Source of the DNA: Porogramme epimiltina
Taxonomy: Eukaryota > Basidiomycota > Agaricomycetes > Polyporales > Polyporaceae
Direction of reading: 5' to 3'
DNA length: 49,172 nucleotides
Assembly: GCA_900155495.1 (NCBI GenBank)
Contig: FTLJ01000793.1
Span: forward strand, 1-49,172
Shown: in pieces, positions 12,030 to 22,962 of the stretch
Layout: every line of letters starts with the position of its first letter
Position numbering within the stretch: the stretch's first letter is position 1
Translations under genes and position numbers: made by a program
Notes under the pieces: generated by a model
The model's input: the letters and a program-made list of their open reading frames with translations, nothing else
Told to the model about the DNA's origin: nothing
Databases searched by the model: none

Positions 12030-12285
12030 TTTGGGCAGAGCGGGATGGGAGTGTCGAGCAGAGAGAGCGCGATGAGAGATGCGGAGGCGGATGGGCGGGA
12101 GCTGGGCGAGTGGTCTCTGGAAATATTTGAGATGTCGCCCGCCCGGCTGCACCGATTCGCCCCTTCTCACGCCCTCCACAGGTCACGGGACCCCCGCCCC
12201 GCTGCGCCCCGCCCGCGCTCACCGTGCCGCACATCGTCCAGCCCATCGCCATCGCCGCCTCCTCCCTCCTTCCTCCGCCCCAGCC
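12030..12285. promoter_or_regulatory. shared promoter of eIF4B and ARPC2
   Basis: This 256 bp interval separates the two divergent start codons. It is C-rich on the plus strand toward the ARPC2 start. No TATA box or known factor site stands out. Confidence 0.55.
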
Positions 12286-13586
12286 ATGATTCTCCTCGAG
12301 GTCAGTGCTCGATCGCCCTGGATAGCCCGCCCCACTGAAGTCACTCTCTCCAGCCCCACAACTACATCATCCAGACCACCCTCGCCGAGAAAGCATCCAA
12401 GTATGCATTCACCATTCTCCCTCGACCCTTGTAGATCGCGCACTCATTGTGCTGCATTATAGACCGTCATCGCTCGATGTACAATTCGTCGACTTCGATG
12501 GCGTCCGCTTCCACATGTCCACCGCTGACCGCAAGACTGTCCTCACACTCTCCATGAACATCCGCTGCTGGGACGAGCTCGTGCGGTATGGTGTCAACGA
12601 GATCATGCAACGAGAATATGGCTCCCTCCTCAAATCACAACCCGAGCCCGAGTACAATATCAGCTTGGAGATTGACCTCGAGCAATTGCCTCCAGAAGGC
12701 GGTACGTACTCCCCGCGTGTGTCCATGGGCACCAAGGTCTGAGAGTATACGTCCTATGCAGAGGAGCGGGATGCTCTCATCAAGTCACTAGCAATGCTGA
12801 AACGCAACGCCCTCGCCGCCCCCTTCGAGCTAGGATTCCAGGAGAACAAGCAGCTCGAGGCCGCCGGCACCGGCCAGGGCGAACTCATGGCCCTCCACTA
12901 CCGCGACGAGGAGGTCATCTACGTCCAGGCCTCGTCCGATCGCGTCACCGTTATCTTCTCGACGATGTTCAGGGAAGAGACCGATCGCGTCTTCGGAAAA
13001 GTCTTCTTGCAGGTCCGTCCTCTCCGGCCTTCCCCCCTCCGCTTTCTCCTTCTCCCCCTACCCCTGGGCCTGGGGCCTGACGATGGCAATCTCACTGACG
13101 ACCATATCCTCGCTTCGCGACCCTCCCGCTTGCGCCCACACGTATACCCCTACAGGAATTCGTCGACGCACGTCGGCTCCCGCAGATCCAGAGCGCACCG
13201 CAGGTGCTGTACACGACGCGCGTGCCGCCCCTCGAGATCCGACACCTCCCCGGCCTGCAGGACTCGGAGGATGTTGGCTACGTTACGTTTGTGCTCTTCC
13301 CCCGCCACTTTGCGAACGCGCTCGTCGCGGCAGGGACGATCACCCACATCCAGCTATTCCGCGACTACTTGCACTACCACATCAAGTGCTCCAAAGCGTA
13401 CATGCACTCGCGCATGCGGCACCGCGTCAGCGAGTTCCAGAAGGTGCTCAACCGCGCCAAGACGGAGCAGGCGGTCGTGGATCGGAAGACGGTGACGTGA
13501 GTAGAGCCTGTCTCCTCTTCACTCCCGGTGAAAGTGTATACTGACCACCTGGTGTGCGTAGGGGACGGTCGATGACGATGCGGTGA
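12286..13586 (+). CDS. ARC35: Arp2/3 complex subunit 2 (ARPC2, p34)
   Basis: Predicted exons are 12286-12300, 12354-12400, 12463-12701, 12762-13012, 13156-13496 and 13562-13586, 305 residues, close to the usual 300. The subunit forms the core of the actin-nucleating Arp2/3 complex with ARPC4. Diagnostic blocks are the MILLE start, [45 protein letters not shown] and [20 protein letters not shown]. The last intron (13497-13561) is required for the conserved tail KTVTGRSM; read-through would stop at 13498-13500. Intron 4 (13013-13155, 143 nt) is much longer than the local norm. Confidence 0.95.
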
Positions 13587-14368
13587 GGATGTCGATAGAG
13601 TTCGGACGGAGAAGCGGAAGACTTGTACTACATAGCACGGAATTACAAAGGCGGTGCCTTCTTCGACTCCCAACAGACCCGCCCGCACACACGCACGAAA
13701 AACAAAGTGGCAACAAAGCGCGACGGAATATAGCATTTTTGCGTTCTCCGAGGGTTTATAACTATGCACTGCGATGATACACGAGCCGAGTATTTAGTGT
13801 ACGAGTGCGGGGCGCGGCCCGGGGCGGGCACACGGGATAGTGAAGCCGATTAGTATGTACACGAATAATCGGGGCAGATTATGTATGTGCGACACTATTC
13901 GCGGGGGGAGGGGGGTGAAAACGGTGCGATGGCAACTAGTGCTACACGGAGGTGACAATGAGTGTGGGGATGGGAGGGAGGGAGAGGAGAAGGAGAGGAG
14001 GGAGGAAACGAAGGTGGGGCGACGTGAGCACAGCGCGTCGAAAGGGGGGGTGGGACCTGGCCAGGGTGTGGGGAACGTTAACGTTAACGGAGGTAGGTAG
14101 GATGTTAAGGGGGTGGGGGCGGGACCGTTGTGCGCAGCACGCCCGCGAGGGCGAAGGGGGCGCGGCGCGGCGCGAGAGTAAAAGGCGAGAGCGTGCAACA
14201 TGCGACGGCGTATGGTACCGGAAAGCGAGTTCAGACGGGGACCGGGGACTGAGACACAGAGAGGAGAGGAGAGAGGAGAGAAGACGGGGGACCGGATCCG
14301 GGGCCGAGAGGGAACGAGACGAGTGATAATTGTTAGTGCAATAATTACGGAGCTCGCGCTCTGTTTAC
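13587..14368. other. convergent intergenic region with G-rich strand
   Basis: This 782 bp stretch lies between ARPC2 (+) and the homeodomain gene (-). It turns purine-rich on the plus strand from about 13900, with GA runs and a four-run G tract at 13966-13982. It contains the near-palindromic doublet GTTAACGTTAAC near 14080. No gene is supported. Confidence 0.5.
13966..13982 (+). other. G-quadruplex-forming motif
   Basis: The plus strand has four runs of at least three G separated by 2, 1 and 1 bases, which meets the standard G3+N1-7 pattern. It sits in the gap between the convergent ARPC2 and homeodomain genes, where it could affect transcription ends. Function is inference only. Confidence 0.55.
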
Positions 14369-16276
14369 TTACATGCCCGCCGCGCCCGCCGCGTCGTACG
14401 CGTACGCGGGCGCGGGGCCGGGCAGCCCGTTCGGGTACGGGTAGTATGGCTCCTGCGGCCGTTCTTCGACCGGGCTCGCGTGCTGCTGGATGAACGCGGG
14501 GCCTACGACGGCGCCGGGGACGGGGGCAATGTTCCCGAAGGTCCCGCCGACTATCGCGCTGTGAGGCGGGCCGCCGCCGCCGCCCCAGGGAGCGGAGGTG
14601 GGCGTGCCGTCGAAGTAGCCGCCGGTGGAAGCGGCGGAGGAGGGGGGCTCGGAGCAGTCGTACGGCGACGCGGAGCGCGACATGGGCGGGTAGTCGTAGT
14701 TGAGCCGCGGGAGGTTCGGCATCGTGAGCGGGAGGTGGGCGAGCTGGTCAGCTTTGCCGGTGCTCCCGATACCGGGGAAGCCGCGCTGCTGGTGCTGAGG
14801 GTGGGAGGGGTCCATGTGCATGTGCATGAAGGGCGGGAACGCCGGCGATATGGACACAAGCGAGCCCTCACTCGCTGTGTAAGGGGAGGGGGGCGTCGAG
14901 GTGCTCGAGAGCGGAGAGTGGAAGAGGGGCACGCTCGGGCGGGCGCGGAGGCGCTCGAGCGAGGGGTGGTGCAGCATGCGGAGGCTACTGAGGGAGCTCG
15001 GGCGGCGGAGGACTAATGACGAGGTGGCGGGATGCATCGGCACGTCGGTGGGCGAGTGCAACACACGGGTGAAAACTTCTGGGGACGAGCCCGCGTCGGA
15101 GATGGACGCGGTGGGCGTGTAGAGCACAGAGTCGGCACCGGGCATTGTCGTAGGCGTGATGCTGTTGACGAGCGCAGAGAGCTGGTATGCGGGCCCTGCG
15201 AGGGTGTGTTGGAGCTGCGTGGAACCCTGGCCTCCTTCGGTCCAATCCCCGCACACCTGCCAGATACGAGGTGAATCCTCGCCCTGAGCGGGGTCCAGGA
15301 GGCCCTCCATGTAGAACGTTGGGGGGCGCTCGAGGTAGAATGTGGCAGAGCCCATGCCTGGGGAGACGTTGGTGAAGCGGGCGTCGAGGATGTGCTCGTA
15401 GAGGACTTCCATCTTGAAGCTGCGGCCACCAGAACGGATGAACCACGTCAAGGAGCGCTTGCCTTCGCTGGTGTATGCGATGAGGTCGTGCTGGGGAGAC
15501 GCCATGCGCCGCCAGGAGCCGATGGAAAGGTCAGAGCAGGGGAAGACCGTCACCTCTGAGTGCGGCAGCAATTAGACAGCGGAACAAGGGGCAAATCGAC
15601 ATCTGAACTACCTTCGTCCTCGTGAATTAGACCGTGGATATCCACGTCAAATCCATTAGACAGCTCGGGTGGGCTCTCGGGCGGAGGGTCAAGCTTCTCA
15701 ACGGCACGAGCCTTGAGCTTAAGCTGAAGCTTGGCCTTTGCGCGTCTGCGAGTGGAATAAGTGAATGTCGACTGGGTTAGAAGGGATGCGAGACAGACCT
15801 GTTCTGGAACCAGATTTGGGTCTGGCGTTCATCCATGCCCAGTTCGCGAGCAATATCTCTGCGGCGTGCAGACGTGGGGCTGTTGTCGGCCGCAAAGAAT
15901 TCCTCGAGCTTCATGAGCTGTTCTGAGTTGACGCGGGAGCGTTTGCGTCGCTGCTTTACCTCGCCGGGTGCGAGGGAGCCGCAGGAGATGGCGCGTCGTA
16001 GGAGGGGGTTCTGGGACGTGTCCGGTTTGTCTGGCACACTGGCAGAAGGCGCATAGTCGGACTGGGAGGGCGAGAGTGCTGCCGACAAGGGAGAAGAGGC
16101 GGCGGACTCGGAGGTCTCGCGGACAGCAGCAAGGGAGAAGGGAGGGAGATCGCGAGTCGAGAGGGGAGTCAAGACTGCTCTGGGGCTGGACTGGGTTGCC
16201 TGATCATTTGCTGGTGGAAAGACGCGTCGGATGAGGGAGAGAAGGATGAGGGGAACAGAAAGGACGTACGTTGCAT
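14369..16276 (-). CDS. Homeodomain transcription factor (Pho2/Phx1-like layout)
   Basis: Predicted exons in transcript order are 16276-16270, 16210-15799, 15745-15612 and 15555-14369, 579 residues. The homeodomain lies at about residues 82-142: KQRRKRSRVNSEQLMKLEEF, then ARRRDIARELGMDERQTQI and the recognition-helix core WFQNRRAKAK, with an intron inside the NRR codons. It has no extra three-residue loop visible, so it is not of the mating-type HD1 TALE kind. The remainder is a conserved middle part (VTVFPCSDLSIGSWRRM, IRSGGRSFKMEVLYEHILDA, TFYLERPPTFYMEGL) and a long Pro/Ser/Gly-rich tail. Mushroom homeodomain genes such as hom1/hom2 control fruiting, but orthology cannot be decided here. 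The stop overlaps a strong GTAAGT donor, so a longer C-terminus is possible. Confidence 0.88.
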
Positions 16277-18796
16277 GCTGCGCCGGGGAACGGCAGAATG
16301 TTACGACGGGTGTAGCGGCGAGGGATCTCGGTACGTGTGTTGAAGGGATAGGTCGACGTCGGGGCCAACCTGCAGCGTGCGCCGATGGACTGGTGCAGAG
16401 AGAAGGGCTAAAGGTCGGGGCCAGCGATGGGGAGGGAGAAAGGACTGCTGGCGACGGGCAGGGGGCGGGCGCGGGGGTGCGCTGGACCTTGCGAGACGGG
16501 CAGAACGCGAAGGACCTGGTTGGACGCGAAGGGTGAGCAAGGCGGGCTGAAGAGGAGAGAGAGGGGAGTGTGGACGGACGTCTGGAGAGGGAGGGGACCC
16601 GAGGGCGACAAACGGACCAAGAAAGCAGCGAGGACGGAGCCCAGGAGAACTGGGACGTGGGGAGATGGGAACTAGAGGACGAGCATTCGACAGCGGGGCG
16701 GGGGGCGGGGGAAGGAGGAAAGGAGCGACGGAAGAAAAGAGGGACAGGGCCGTAGGGGAGTGGGAGAGAGAAAGGAAGAGTGTCGGGCGGGGGCTCGCTG
16801 GGGGCGAGACTGCGCAGGACGCCCCGACGGAGATCTTGATTGGGGACGGAGACCGACGGGCGGGCGGGACGAGAGCGTTTTCAACGCGCGTTTCGTTTCG
16901 TTTTCGACCCAGACAGTCGCTAGACGCCAGACGCCAACACGGAGACGAGCGTGGCGGCGCGGGTCCGGCGCGGTGTGGCCGCCTGTCGCCGCCGCCCGCC
17001 GCGCGCTGCCGACGACGGCCCAAACGTGCGAGCCGTGCGTGAGCCGCGTCTCCAGAGGTCCCCAGCCCTGCCCATCGCCGCGTCCATCGCGGCCCCTTGG
17101 CACGCCCACTCCGCGGCACGTCCCCGCCAGGCACCCATCGAGATTGATCCCGCGCCCACCACCCGCCGTCCTTCCACTCGTCATCGCAGCCCCCAGTCTG
17201 GCATCTGCAGCCGCTGCACCGTCCAGCCTGCCCACCCGCCAGCCCCGCACGCCTCGCCCGACGACCCCGTTTACCCGCGCCCGCCCAGGCAACGGCCCCC
17301 TCTAGTCTTCCACAGGCTCGTCGCCACCCCGCGACGCGGCTCGACCGTCCTCCCCGGCTCAGCCCTGTCCGTATTGGCCATATTGGCCCCGCTAACTTCC
17401 AGGATAAAGCATTCCAACGTGCGCCCGCCCCCCTTCTCTCCCTTCCCGAATCCTGCGGCCTTCCGGACCCCCGCCCGCCGCGTCTTGCCAGCGTGCTCCA
17501 GCGTGCGCACCACGTCGCTCCCCCTCCTCGCACGCGCCCTCGCCTGATCCGTTGCCATGCCCGTTGCCATCCCATCACGTCCTAACCTCAATCTCCCAAG
17601 CGTCCTCAACCGCCCTCGCCTTCGCCTTCTCTCGCCTCCCCTCCATGGCTCCGGCGCACCCACGCACAGTCCTTCGCGGTCCACCGCTGACCCACCCTCG
17701 TCCGTCCATGCGTTTCACAATCTCCCCGCCTGACAGCCGCACCCCTCGCCCCCCCGCCTCCTCGTCCACCTCGCCCCCACTCTCGCCTCACCGAGCCGAC
17801 AATCAACGCTGCAACGTCACTGCGCGCCACCGCCCGAGCCTTCGGGGCCCGCCTCGAATGCAGGGTCGCCCCCGCCGTCCTCAGGGTCGCCGCTGTTCCG
17901 CGATTCCCCTCCGCGGGCCCGCCCGAGTCCCAGGCAACGGGCCCGCCCCATTCATACTCACTTGCCATTCTCGGACACCCACGCCCGATAATGAAACCGC
18001 CTCGAGTGCTCTCTCCACCTCGCGGGAGCGCGTCGATCTCTGGGGAGCCTATTCAGAGCCTATTCCCTCCTCCGCTCCGAGCGGGAGGCCCCACATAAAT
18101 AGTCGTGCAGTCGTGGCGAGAGTCAATGTATCCCCCCATGTCATTACGAAAGAGTCAACGGACTCCGTGAGCCCCACGTCTCGTGTGCCGTCTAAATGCG
18201 ACAGTAATTGTGCGCCGACGCCACTATCGGGTCTGGATCTACGTGGCTAACGAATCAGTACGGTGTCGTTACCTCCACTCGGGTAGCCTTGCGTTTGCGT
18301 GCATGGGCTCGACCGTGGAAGCTGTCCCGTCGTGCGAGCGTGATTAGCTGAACGGGCATTTTGCACCACCAGCGAGACCAACGCACATTCGACTGGCGAC
18401 GATCCCTCCCCACCCGAGCCGTTCGAGGTTCCCCCACGCGACACGCGCTGGCGGCCGGCTTCGACGCTTGTCCCACCGTCCGCAAACTTCCGCGACATCG
18501 CAACCTGCAACGCTACCGACACAAAAAGAGCACATTTTCATACATACTTGCCTCGACTATTACCTGTCTTTGCGAGAGAGGGGGGTGGGGTGCGATGTGA
18601 TACAGGAGGGCGTACGATACTTACGCAAGCAGAGCGAGCGAGAGACAAACACGGGGGAGAATGAGGAAGGGACAAGCAGGACACTGAACAAACCACGAGC
18701 CTACCAGCGCTGCTTGCGCAGAGCAGCACGAAAGAAACGTCCGGCGGCCGAGTGCTGCCGTGCGGAAGCGGAAGCGGGAGCAGAACCAAGTGCAGA
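16277..18796. other. 2.5 kb gene-free region upstream of the homeodomain gene
   Basis: This is by far the longest gap inside the gene-dense part. Going right, the plus strand is purine-rich (about 16400-16950) and then C-rich (about 16980-18000), so the strand skew flips near 16980. Long frames are open on both strands simply because stop codons are rare in this composition; their products are Pro/Arg/Ser-rich without domains. A TATA-like ACATAAATAG lies at about 18093 on the plus strand. I favour a long regulatory region or 5' leader of the homeodomain gene; a non-coding transcript is possible. Confidence 0.45.
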
Positions 18797-20237
18797 CTAG
18801 TAGCGTGGACGCTTGACGTCCCGGTCATCATACCCACCAGGGCCGCCTTCGCGCTTGAGATCACGGTACCCTCCTCCTCCCCCTCCTCCTCCGCCGTATC
18901 CGCCACCAGGCGGTCCATACCCACCGGGCCCTCCACCGGTCGGGCCGCCGAATCCTCCGCCGCCTCCGGGGCCGCCGCCGAATCCGCCGGGTCCATGTCC
19001 TCCGCCCGGCGGGCCGCCGCCGTAGCCGTGGTCGGGTGCTCCGCCGAATCCTCCTCCCTGGTAGCCGATGCCGCCGCCGCCGCGACCCCTGCATAAAGGT
19101 CAGCAAACGCCATGTGCAGGACATTCAAGATAGATGGCTCACCTGAAGCCACCACCACCAAACCCGCCTCGCCCGCCTCCACCGCCTCCGCCGAAGTCAT
19201 CCCGTGGACCGCCGAACCTGTCACCACCACCACCGAACCCACCTCGTCCACCACGGAAGCCGCCGCCGCGTCCACCGCGGAAACCACCGCCGCCACCGCG
19301 GTCGCCGCCGCGGAAACCCCCTCGGAAGCCGCCGCGCCCACCACCGCGGTCGCCGCCGCCAGCAAACATGGGCGGCTCGGGCTTGGGCCTACCGCCCAGC
19401 CCGCCGCCGAGCCGGCGGGGCTTCCAGCCGCGCACGGTGCGGCCGCGCTCGACGTCGACGAGCACGCGCTTGCCCATGATGTGCAGTCTGTCGGACTCCT
19501 TGTAGGCAGCTGCGGAGAGAAAGGGAAAAAAAGAAAGCGTCATGCGCACGCACGGACGCGGAGGGATGGGTAAGTAGGTCAGGAGGGCGAGAGGGGTGGG
19601 GTACCTTTCATGTCGCGCTCACGCTCGAAGACGATGAACGCGTAGCCCCGACTGCGGGAGTTCTTGTCGCGCACGATCCTCACCCTTTCGATGCTGCCGA
19701 AACTTTCGAACTCGCGCCGGAGGTCGTTCTCCGTTGCGTTCTTGTGCTGTGGACGATGCGTGAGTCGACGTGTCAGTAGAGCAACGGTGTGCACATACGA
19801 GACGAGAGATGAAAAGGGTCTTGTAGGGGTCACCAATCGCTTCAGGGTCCTCGGATGGCTTGTCTAAAAGTCGGTCAGATCAACTAGGAACCAGAGAGAC
19901 GTCCAAAAGAGAGCTCACAGTTGTCCTTGCAGCGCTGGAACTCCTCGGCCTTCTTTTTCTTGCGCTCCTCCCTGCGGATCTGGCGCTTGGTCTCCTCGGC
20001 GAGGGTGAAGGTGGGCTCCTCGCCCTCTTCCATGCCGTCGGCGGCGCCGGTGCTGCCCGACTCCATCATACCCTGCGTCTTCGCCTCTCGGAGCTGCGCG
20101 AGCAGCTCACCGACGCCACCGACATTTTTGGGCCGGACACGGTCGATATCCCTGTCGAGCGGCCGGGTGTACGGGAGGGGCGGGCGCGGGGCGAAGAGCT
20201 TGAGGAGGTTGGGCGGGAGAAGATGGGTACCAGGCAT
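18797..20237 (-). CDS. SNP1: U1 snRNP 70 kDa protein (U1-70K)
   Basis: Predicted exons in transcript order are 20237-19919, 19863-19799, 19746-19605, 19509-19143 and 19088-18797, 394 residues. U1-70K binds stem-loop I of U1 snRNA and helps define 5' splice sites. The N-terminus has the family signature [18 protein letters not shown], followed by a charged helix and one RRM (RNP2-like LFISRL; RNP1 RGYAFIVF) and then the invariant block [20 protein letters not shown] right after it. Where vertebrate U1-70K has an Arg/Ser-Asp/Glu tail, this protein has a long Gly/Arg (RGG, GGF, GGY) tail of about 190 residues ending in DVKRPRY. Confidence 0.93.
18850..19400 (-). repeat. Gly-rich (RGG/GGF) codon repeats in U1-70K
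   Basis: The DNA is a run of GGN codons interrupted by Arg, Phe and Tyr codons. All other frames stay open across it, which explains the many overlapping shadow frames. Low-complexity repeats like this change length easily between strains. Confidence 0.8.
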
Positions 20238-20675
20238 AGCTGAGGTGTGTCACAGGGGTGTGGTGGGGTAGAGATATGTGTGGGAGAGGGCGTATTGGGT
20301 GTGGAGGGAGGGAAGGGCGGGCGGGGAGAATAGACGGAGGGCGTAAGGTAGTAGGCGTTGGGAGACGTGGCAAGATAAATACTCTTCACGCTGCGTATGA
20401 ACAGGCTCGGCGTCCCCGAGCGTCGTCAACTTGGACTTCGTCTCCGCGTCCGACTCGAGCTCGTCGCTGGTGATGGGGGAAAGCAGGTTCGAGTATGCGG
20501 ACGAGGCCCACGCCGACGCGCCTCGACGTCCACGCCACCGGGCGTCTCCGCGCTTGCCCCCACTCCAGTCTGCTGCAGCCTCTGGCCTTGTCCTCCCCGC
20601 ACCCGCGAAGAGTCACCGTCCCCGCCCTTCCCCCGCCCCCGCTCGTGGCCCGACGAGCTGACTCGCCCCGCGGCG
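20238..20675. promoter_or_regulatory. shared promoter of U1-70K and COX10
   Basis: This 438 bp interval lies between divergent start codons. The open frame of COX10 continues upstream to 20397, but the amino acids there are not mitochondrial-presequence-like, so the start at 20676 is preferred. No specific element was recognised. Confidence 0.5.
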
Positions 20676-21992
20676 ATGAGCACCCTCGCACGCCCCGCCT
20701 TCTCCGCCTACGTCTGCCGCTCCTGTGCAGCCACCGCCCGCCGCCCGGCCCTCCCCGTCCCGTCCCGCCTCGCGTCCACCCTCGCAGACCCCAAGCGCAC
20801 CGCCTTCTCTGCCTTTTTCTTCGACAACCACAGGTGGTCCTCGCCCGCAAAAAATGCCCACGCGTCTCCCCGCCCTATCGCGCATGCCGTCCGCGGCCAC
20901 TCAATAGGGGCCGTTCACTCCCCACTCGATGGCGTCGCGACGTTCCGCCAGGCAGAGGTGCTCACCCCGAGACGCCTCGTCAAGGTCTATGTGCAGCTCG
21001 CCAAGTCCAATCTCACCGCCCTCGTCGTGCTCACCGCTATGGCAGGCGTAGCCATGTGCCCGCTCCCCACCACCGTCCCCGTCCTCCTCTCCACCGCACT
21101 CGGCACCACCCTCTGCGTCGCCTCCGCAAACGCTCTCAACCAGATCCAGGAGGTCCCGTATGACGCACAGATGGCTCGCACACGCAATCGCCCTTTGGTG
21201 CGCCATGCGATCAGCCCTCTTCATGCCACCGGCTTCGCAGTCTTGACCGGTATCACGGGACCCGCCCTCCTCTGGACCATGGCGAACCCTACGACGGCCC
21301 TCCTCGGTGCCGCAAACATCGCCCTCTATGCGGGTGCCTATACTTACCTGAAGCGCAAGAGCATCCTCAACACCTGGGTCGGTGCCGTCGTCGGTGGCAT
21401 TCCTCCACTCATGGGCTGGACGGCATGCGGCGGGTCCCTCCTCCCTTCCTCTCCCGACTCCTTCCAGCTCGTCCTCCCCTCCTTCCTCTCCTCCGTGCCC
21501 GTAGACGTCCTCGCCGCCGCGGAGAACCCCCTCGCACCCCTCGCGCTCTTCATCCTGCTTTACAGCTGGCAGTTGCCGCACTTCAACGGGCTCTCGCACC
21601 TCGTGCGCGAGAGCTACGCGCAGGCGGGCTACCGCATGCTCGGCGTGCTCGACCCGCGCAAGAACGCCCTCGTCGCGCTCCGTCACGCGCTCCTCCTCGT
21701 CCCCGCGACGTCGCTGCTGATGCCGCTCGCGGGGCTCACGACGTGGGCGTTCGCGCTCACGAGCCTCGTCCCGCATGCGATATGCGTCGATGCGGCGTGG
21801 AAGTTCTGGAGGTTTGGGGGGGAGAAGCAGGCGCGGAAGCTGTTCTTGCACAGTATTTGGTCGTTGCCCGTTCTGCTCGGGCTTATGATGTTTCACAAAC
21901 GGGGCACGGATTGGGGCTCGTGGATCGGCCTAGGTGGAGAGGATACGGTGGCTACGAAGGAGCGCAAGGGGGAGGTCGCAGTTTCCGCATAG
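20676..21992 (+). CDS. COX10: Protoheme IX farnesyltransferase, mitochondrial (COX10)
   Basis: Single-exon gene of 438 residues. The enzyme attaches farnesyl to heme b to make heme O for cytochrome c oxidase and sits in the inner mitochondrial membrane. The N-terminus is rich in Arg, Ala and Ser as in a targeting peptide. The UbiA-superfamily signature NQIQEVPYDAQMARTRNRPL is at the first conserved loop, and the second loop carries LYSWQLPHFNGLSHLVRE. Several hydrophobic segments fit the seven to nine membrane spans of the family. The start at 20676 gives a normal presequence length. It is one of only two intronless genes here. Confidence 0.95.
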   Translation: MSTLARPAFSAYVCRSCAATARRPALPVPSRLASTLADPKRTAFSAFFFDNHRWSSPAKNAHASPRPIAHAVRGHSIGAVHSPLDGVATFRQAEVLTPRRLVKVYVQLAKSNLTALVVLTAMAGVAMCPLPTTVPVLLSTALGTTLCVASANALNQIQEVPYDAQMARTRNRPLVRHAISPLHATGFAVLTGITGPALLWTMANPTTALLGAANIALYAGAYTYLKRKSILNTWVGAVVGGIPPLMGWTACGGSLLPSSPDSFQLVLPSFLSSVPVDVLAAAENPLAPLALFILLYSWQLPHFNGLSHLVRESYAQAGYRMLGVLDPRKNALVALRHALLLVPATSLLMPLAGLTTWAFALTSLVPHAICVDAAWKFWRFGGEKQARKLFLHSIWSLPVLLGLMMFHKRGTDWGSWIGLGGEDTVATKERKGEVAVSA

Positions 21993-22074
21993 GTCTTTGC
22001 GTCACGCAGTACAGTACACTATTTAGTAGTCCAGCAATGCATTGTCCTACCCCTACTTACACTACAAGCACGGG

Positions 22075-22962
22075 CTACTTCGCACCTTTCTTCGCGGCTT
22101 TGGCCGCCTCTCGCCGCTGCTTCAACGCCTCCAGCTTCGTTTTGAGCGCAGACACCCGCGCGTCCGCCTCCTCCTGCGCCTGCTCCTCCTCCAGTAACCG
22201 GTCCATGATGAGCTCTCGGTCCTCCTGCTCCCGCTTCCGTCGCAAGCCCTCCTCGTCGAGCACGTCCTCCTTCGCAGGCTCCTCCCCGTCCGCGCCAGCT
22301 TCCCCTCCAGGGAAGCCTTGCGGGATCTCTTCTGCGAGCATAGGCTCCGCCGCCACCGTCGCGCGGTCGTATGTGTCCTGGTAGTCGGGCGCGTTGATCA
22401 CTGACTGCTGGAACTTCTGCCACTCGAGGTCGAGCGCGTCCCCCGCCGCCGCTGCCGGCGCAGCAGCCCTCGCTCCTGCGGCTGGCGGTTCGTCTTCGTC
22501 TTCGTCGTCCTCGTCTTCTCGCAGAGGAGGGGCCATGGACGGGTCAGAAAAGAAGTCCGCCGGGAGCGCGTTCTTCGCCGCCGCTGCAGAGGGTCCCCCG
22601 CTTTCGACGCGCCGCTTCTTCAGGTGTGCCCCGTCGTCCGTGTCGTCGTCTCCCACAGCGTCGTCGGCGTCCTCTGCGTCGTCCACCTCCATCTCCGTCG
22701 CCTTCCGCTTCAGGCTCTCCTGCTGCTCCCGCTCCCGCTCCGCCTCCTCCGCGGCGGCCTGCCGCGCCTGCTCCTGGCGCAGGCGGGCTGCGTTCGTGCG
22801 GTGCGCCTTGCTCCCGACGTGGCCCTCCCACGCCGAAGAGTGCTTTACGGCGGTCCCGCACGCCACGCAGCGCAGCTGCCCCGCGGACGTGTACGACGCC
22901 AGCGGGTGCGTGATGCGGGCTTCTTGCCGCTTGGCCTTGAGGAGGGCACGGACGTCGGCCAT
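22075..22962 (-). CDS. ZNF830/CCDC16-like zinc-finger coiled-coil protein
   Basis: Single-exon gene of 295 residues. It begins MADVRALLKAKRQEARITHP and has one C2H2-type finger, C-X2-C-X12-H-X5-H (LRCVACGTAV, then WEGHVGSKAHRTN), of the matrin/U1-like kind that binds RNA or protein. Acidic stretches (DDAEDADDAVGDDD) and the block LDLEWQKFQQSVINAPDYQD follow, then a long Lys/Glu coiled coil to the C-terminus. This arrangement matches ZNF830, a spliceosome-associated nuclear protein. It converges with COX10 with 82 bp between stops. Confidence 0.85.
   Translation of the reverse strand: MADVRALLKAKRQEARITHPLASYTSAGQLRCVACGTAVKHSSAWEGHVGSKAHRTNAARLRQEQARQAAAEEAEREREQQESLKRKATEMEVDDAEDADDAVGDDDTDDGAHLKKRRVESGGPSAAAAKNALPADFFSDPSMAPPLREDEDDEDEDEPPAAGARAAAPAAAAGDALDLEWQKFQQSVINAPDYQDTYDRATVAAEPMLAEEIPQGFPGGEAGADGEEPAKEDVLDEEGLRRKREQEDRELIMDRLLEEEQAQEEADARVSALKTKLEALKQRREAAKAAKKGAK

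Noticed and set aside
13013..13155. Long introns of ARPC2, TRM8 (25838-25975) and the Zn2Cys6 gene (664-843) as snoRNA hosts
   Set aside because: I found no convincing C/D or H/ACA box pair in the right positions.
16301..17578. 425-residue minus-strand open frame and its overlapping plus-strand partners
   Set aside because: Frames are open on both strands because the DNA is GC-rich; the products are Arg/Pro/Ser-rich low complexity with no domain.
17552..18250. 232-residue plus-strand open frame
   Set aside because: Composition is biased as in its neighbours, no motif is seen, and no intron/exon structure typical of the other genes could be built.
19112..19573. Plus-strand Thr/Ala-rich and Pro-rich frames opposite U1-70K
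   Set aside because: They are the antisense shadows of the glycine-rich repeat.
20397..20675. N-terminal extension of COX10
   Set aside because: The frame is open, but the ATG at 20676 gives a standard Arg/Ala/Ser mitochondrial presequence and the extra residues are not family-like.
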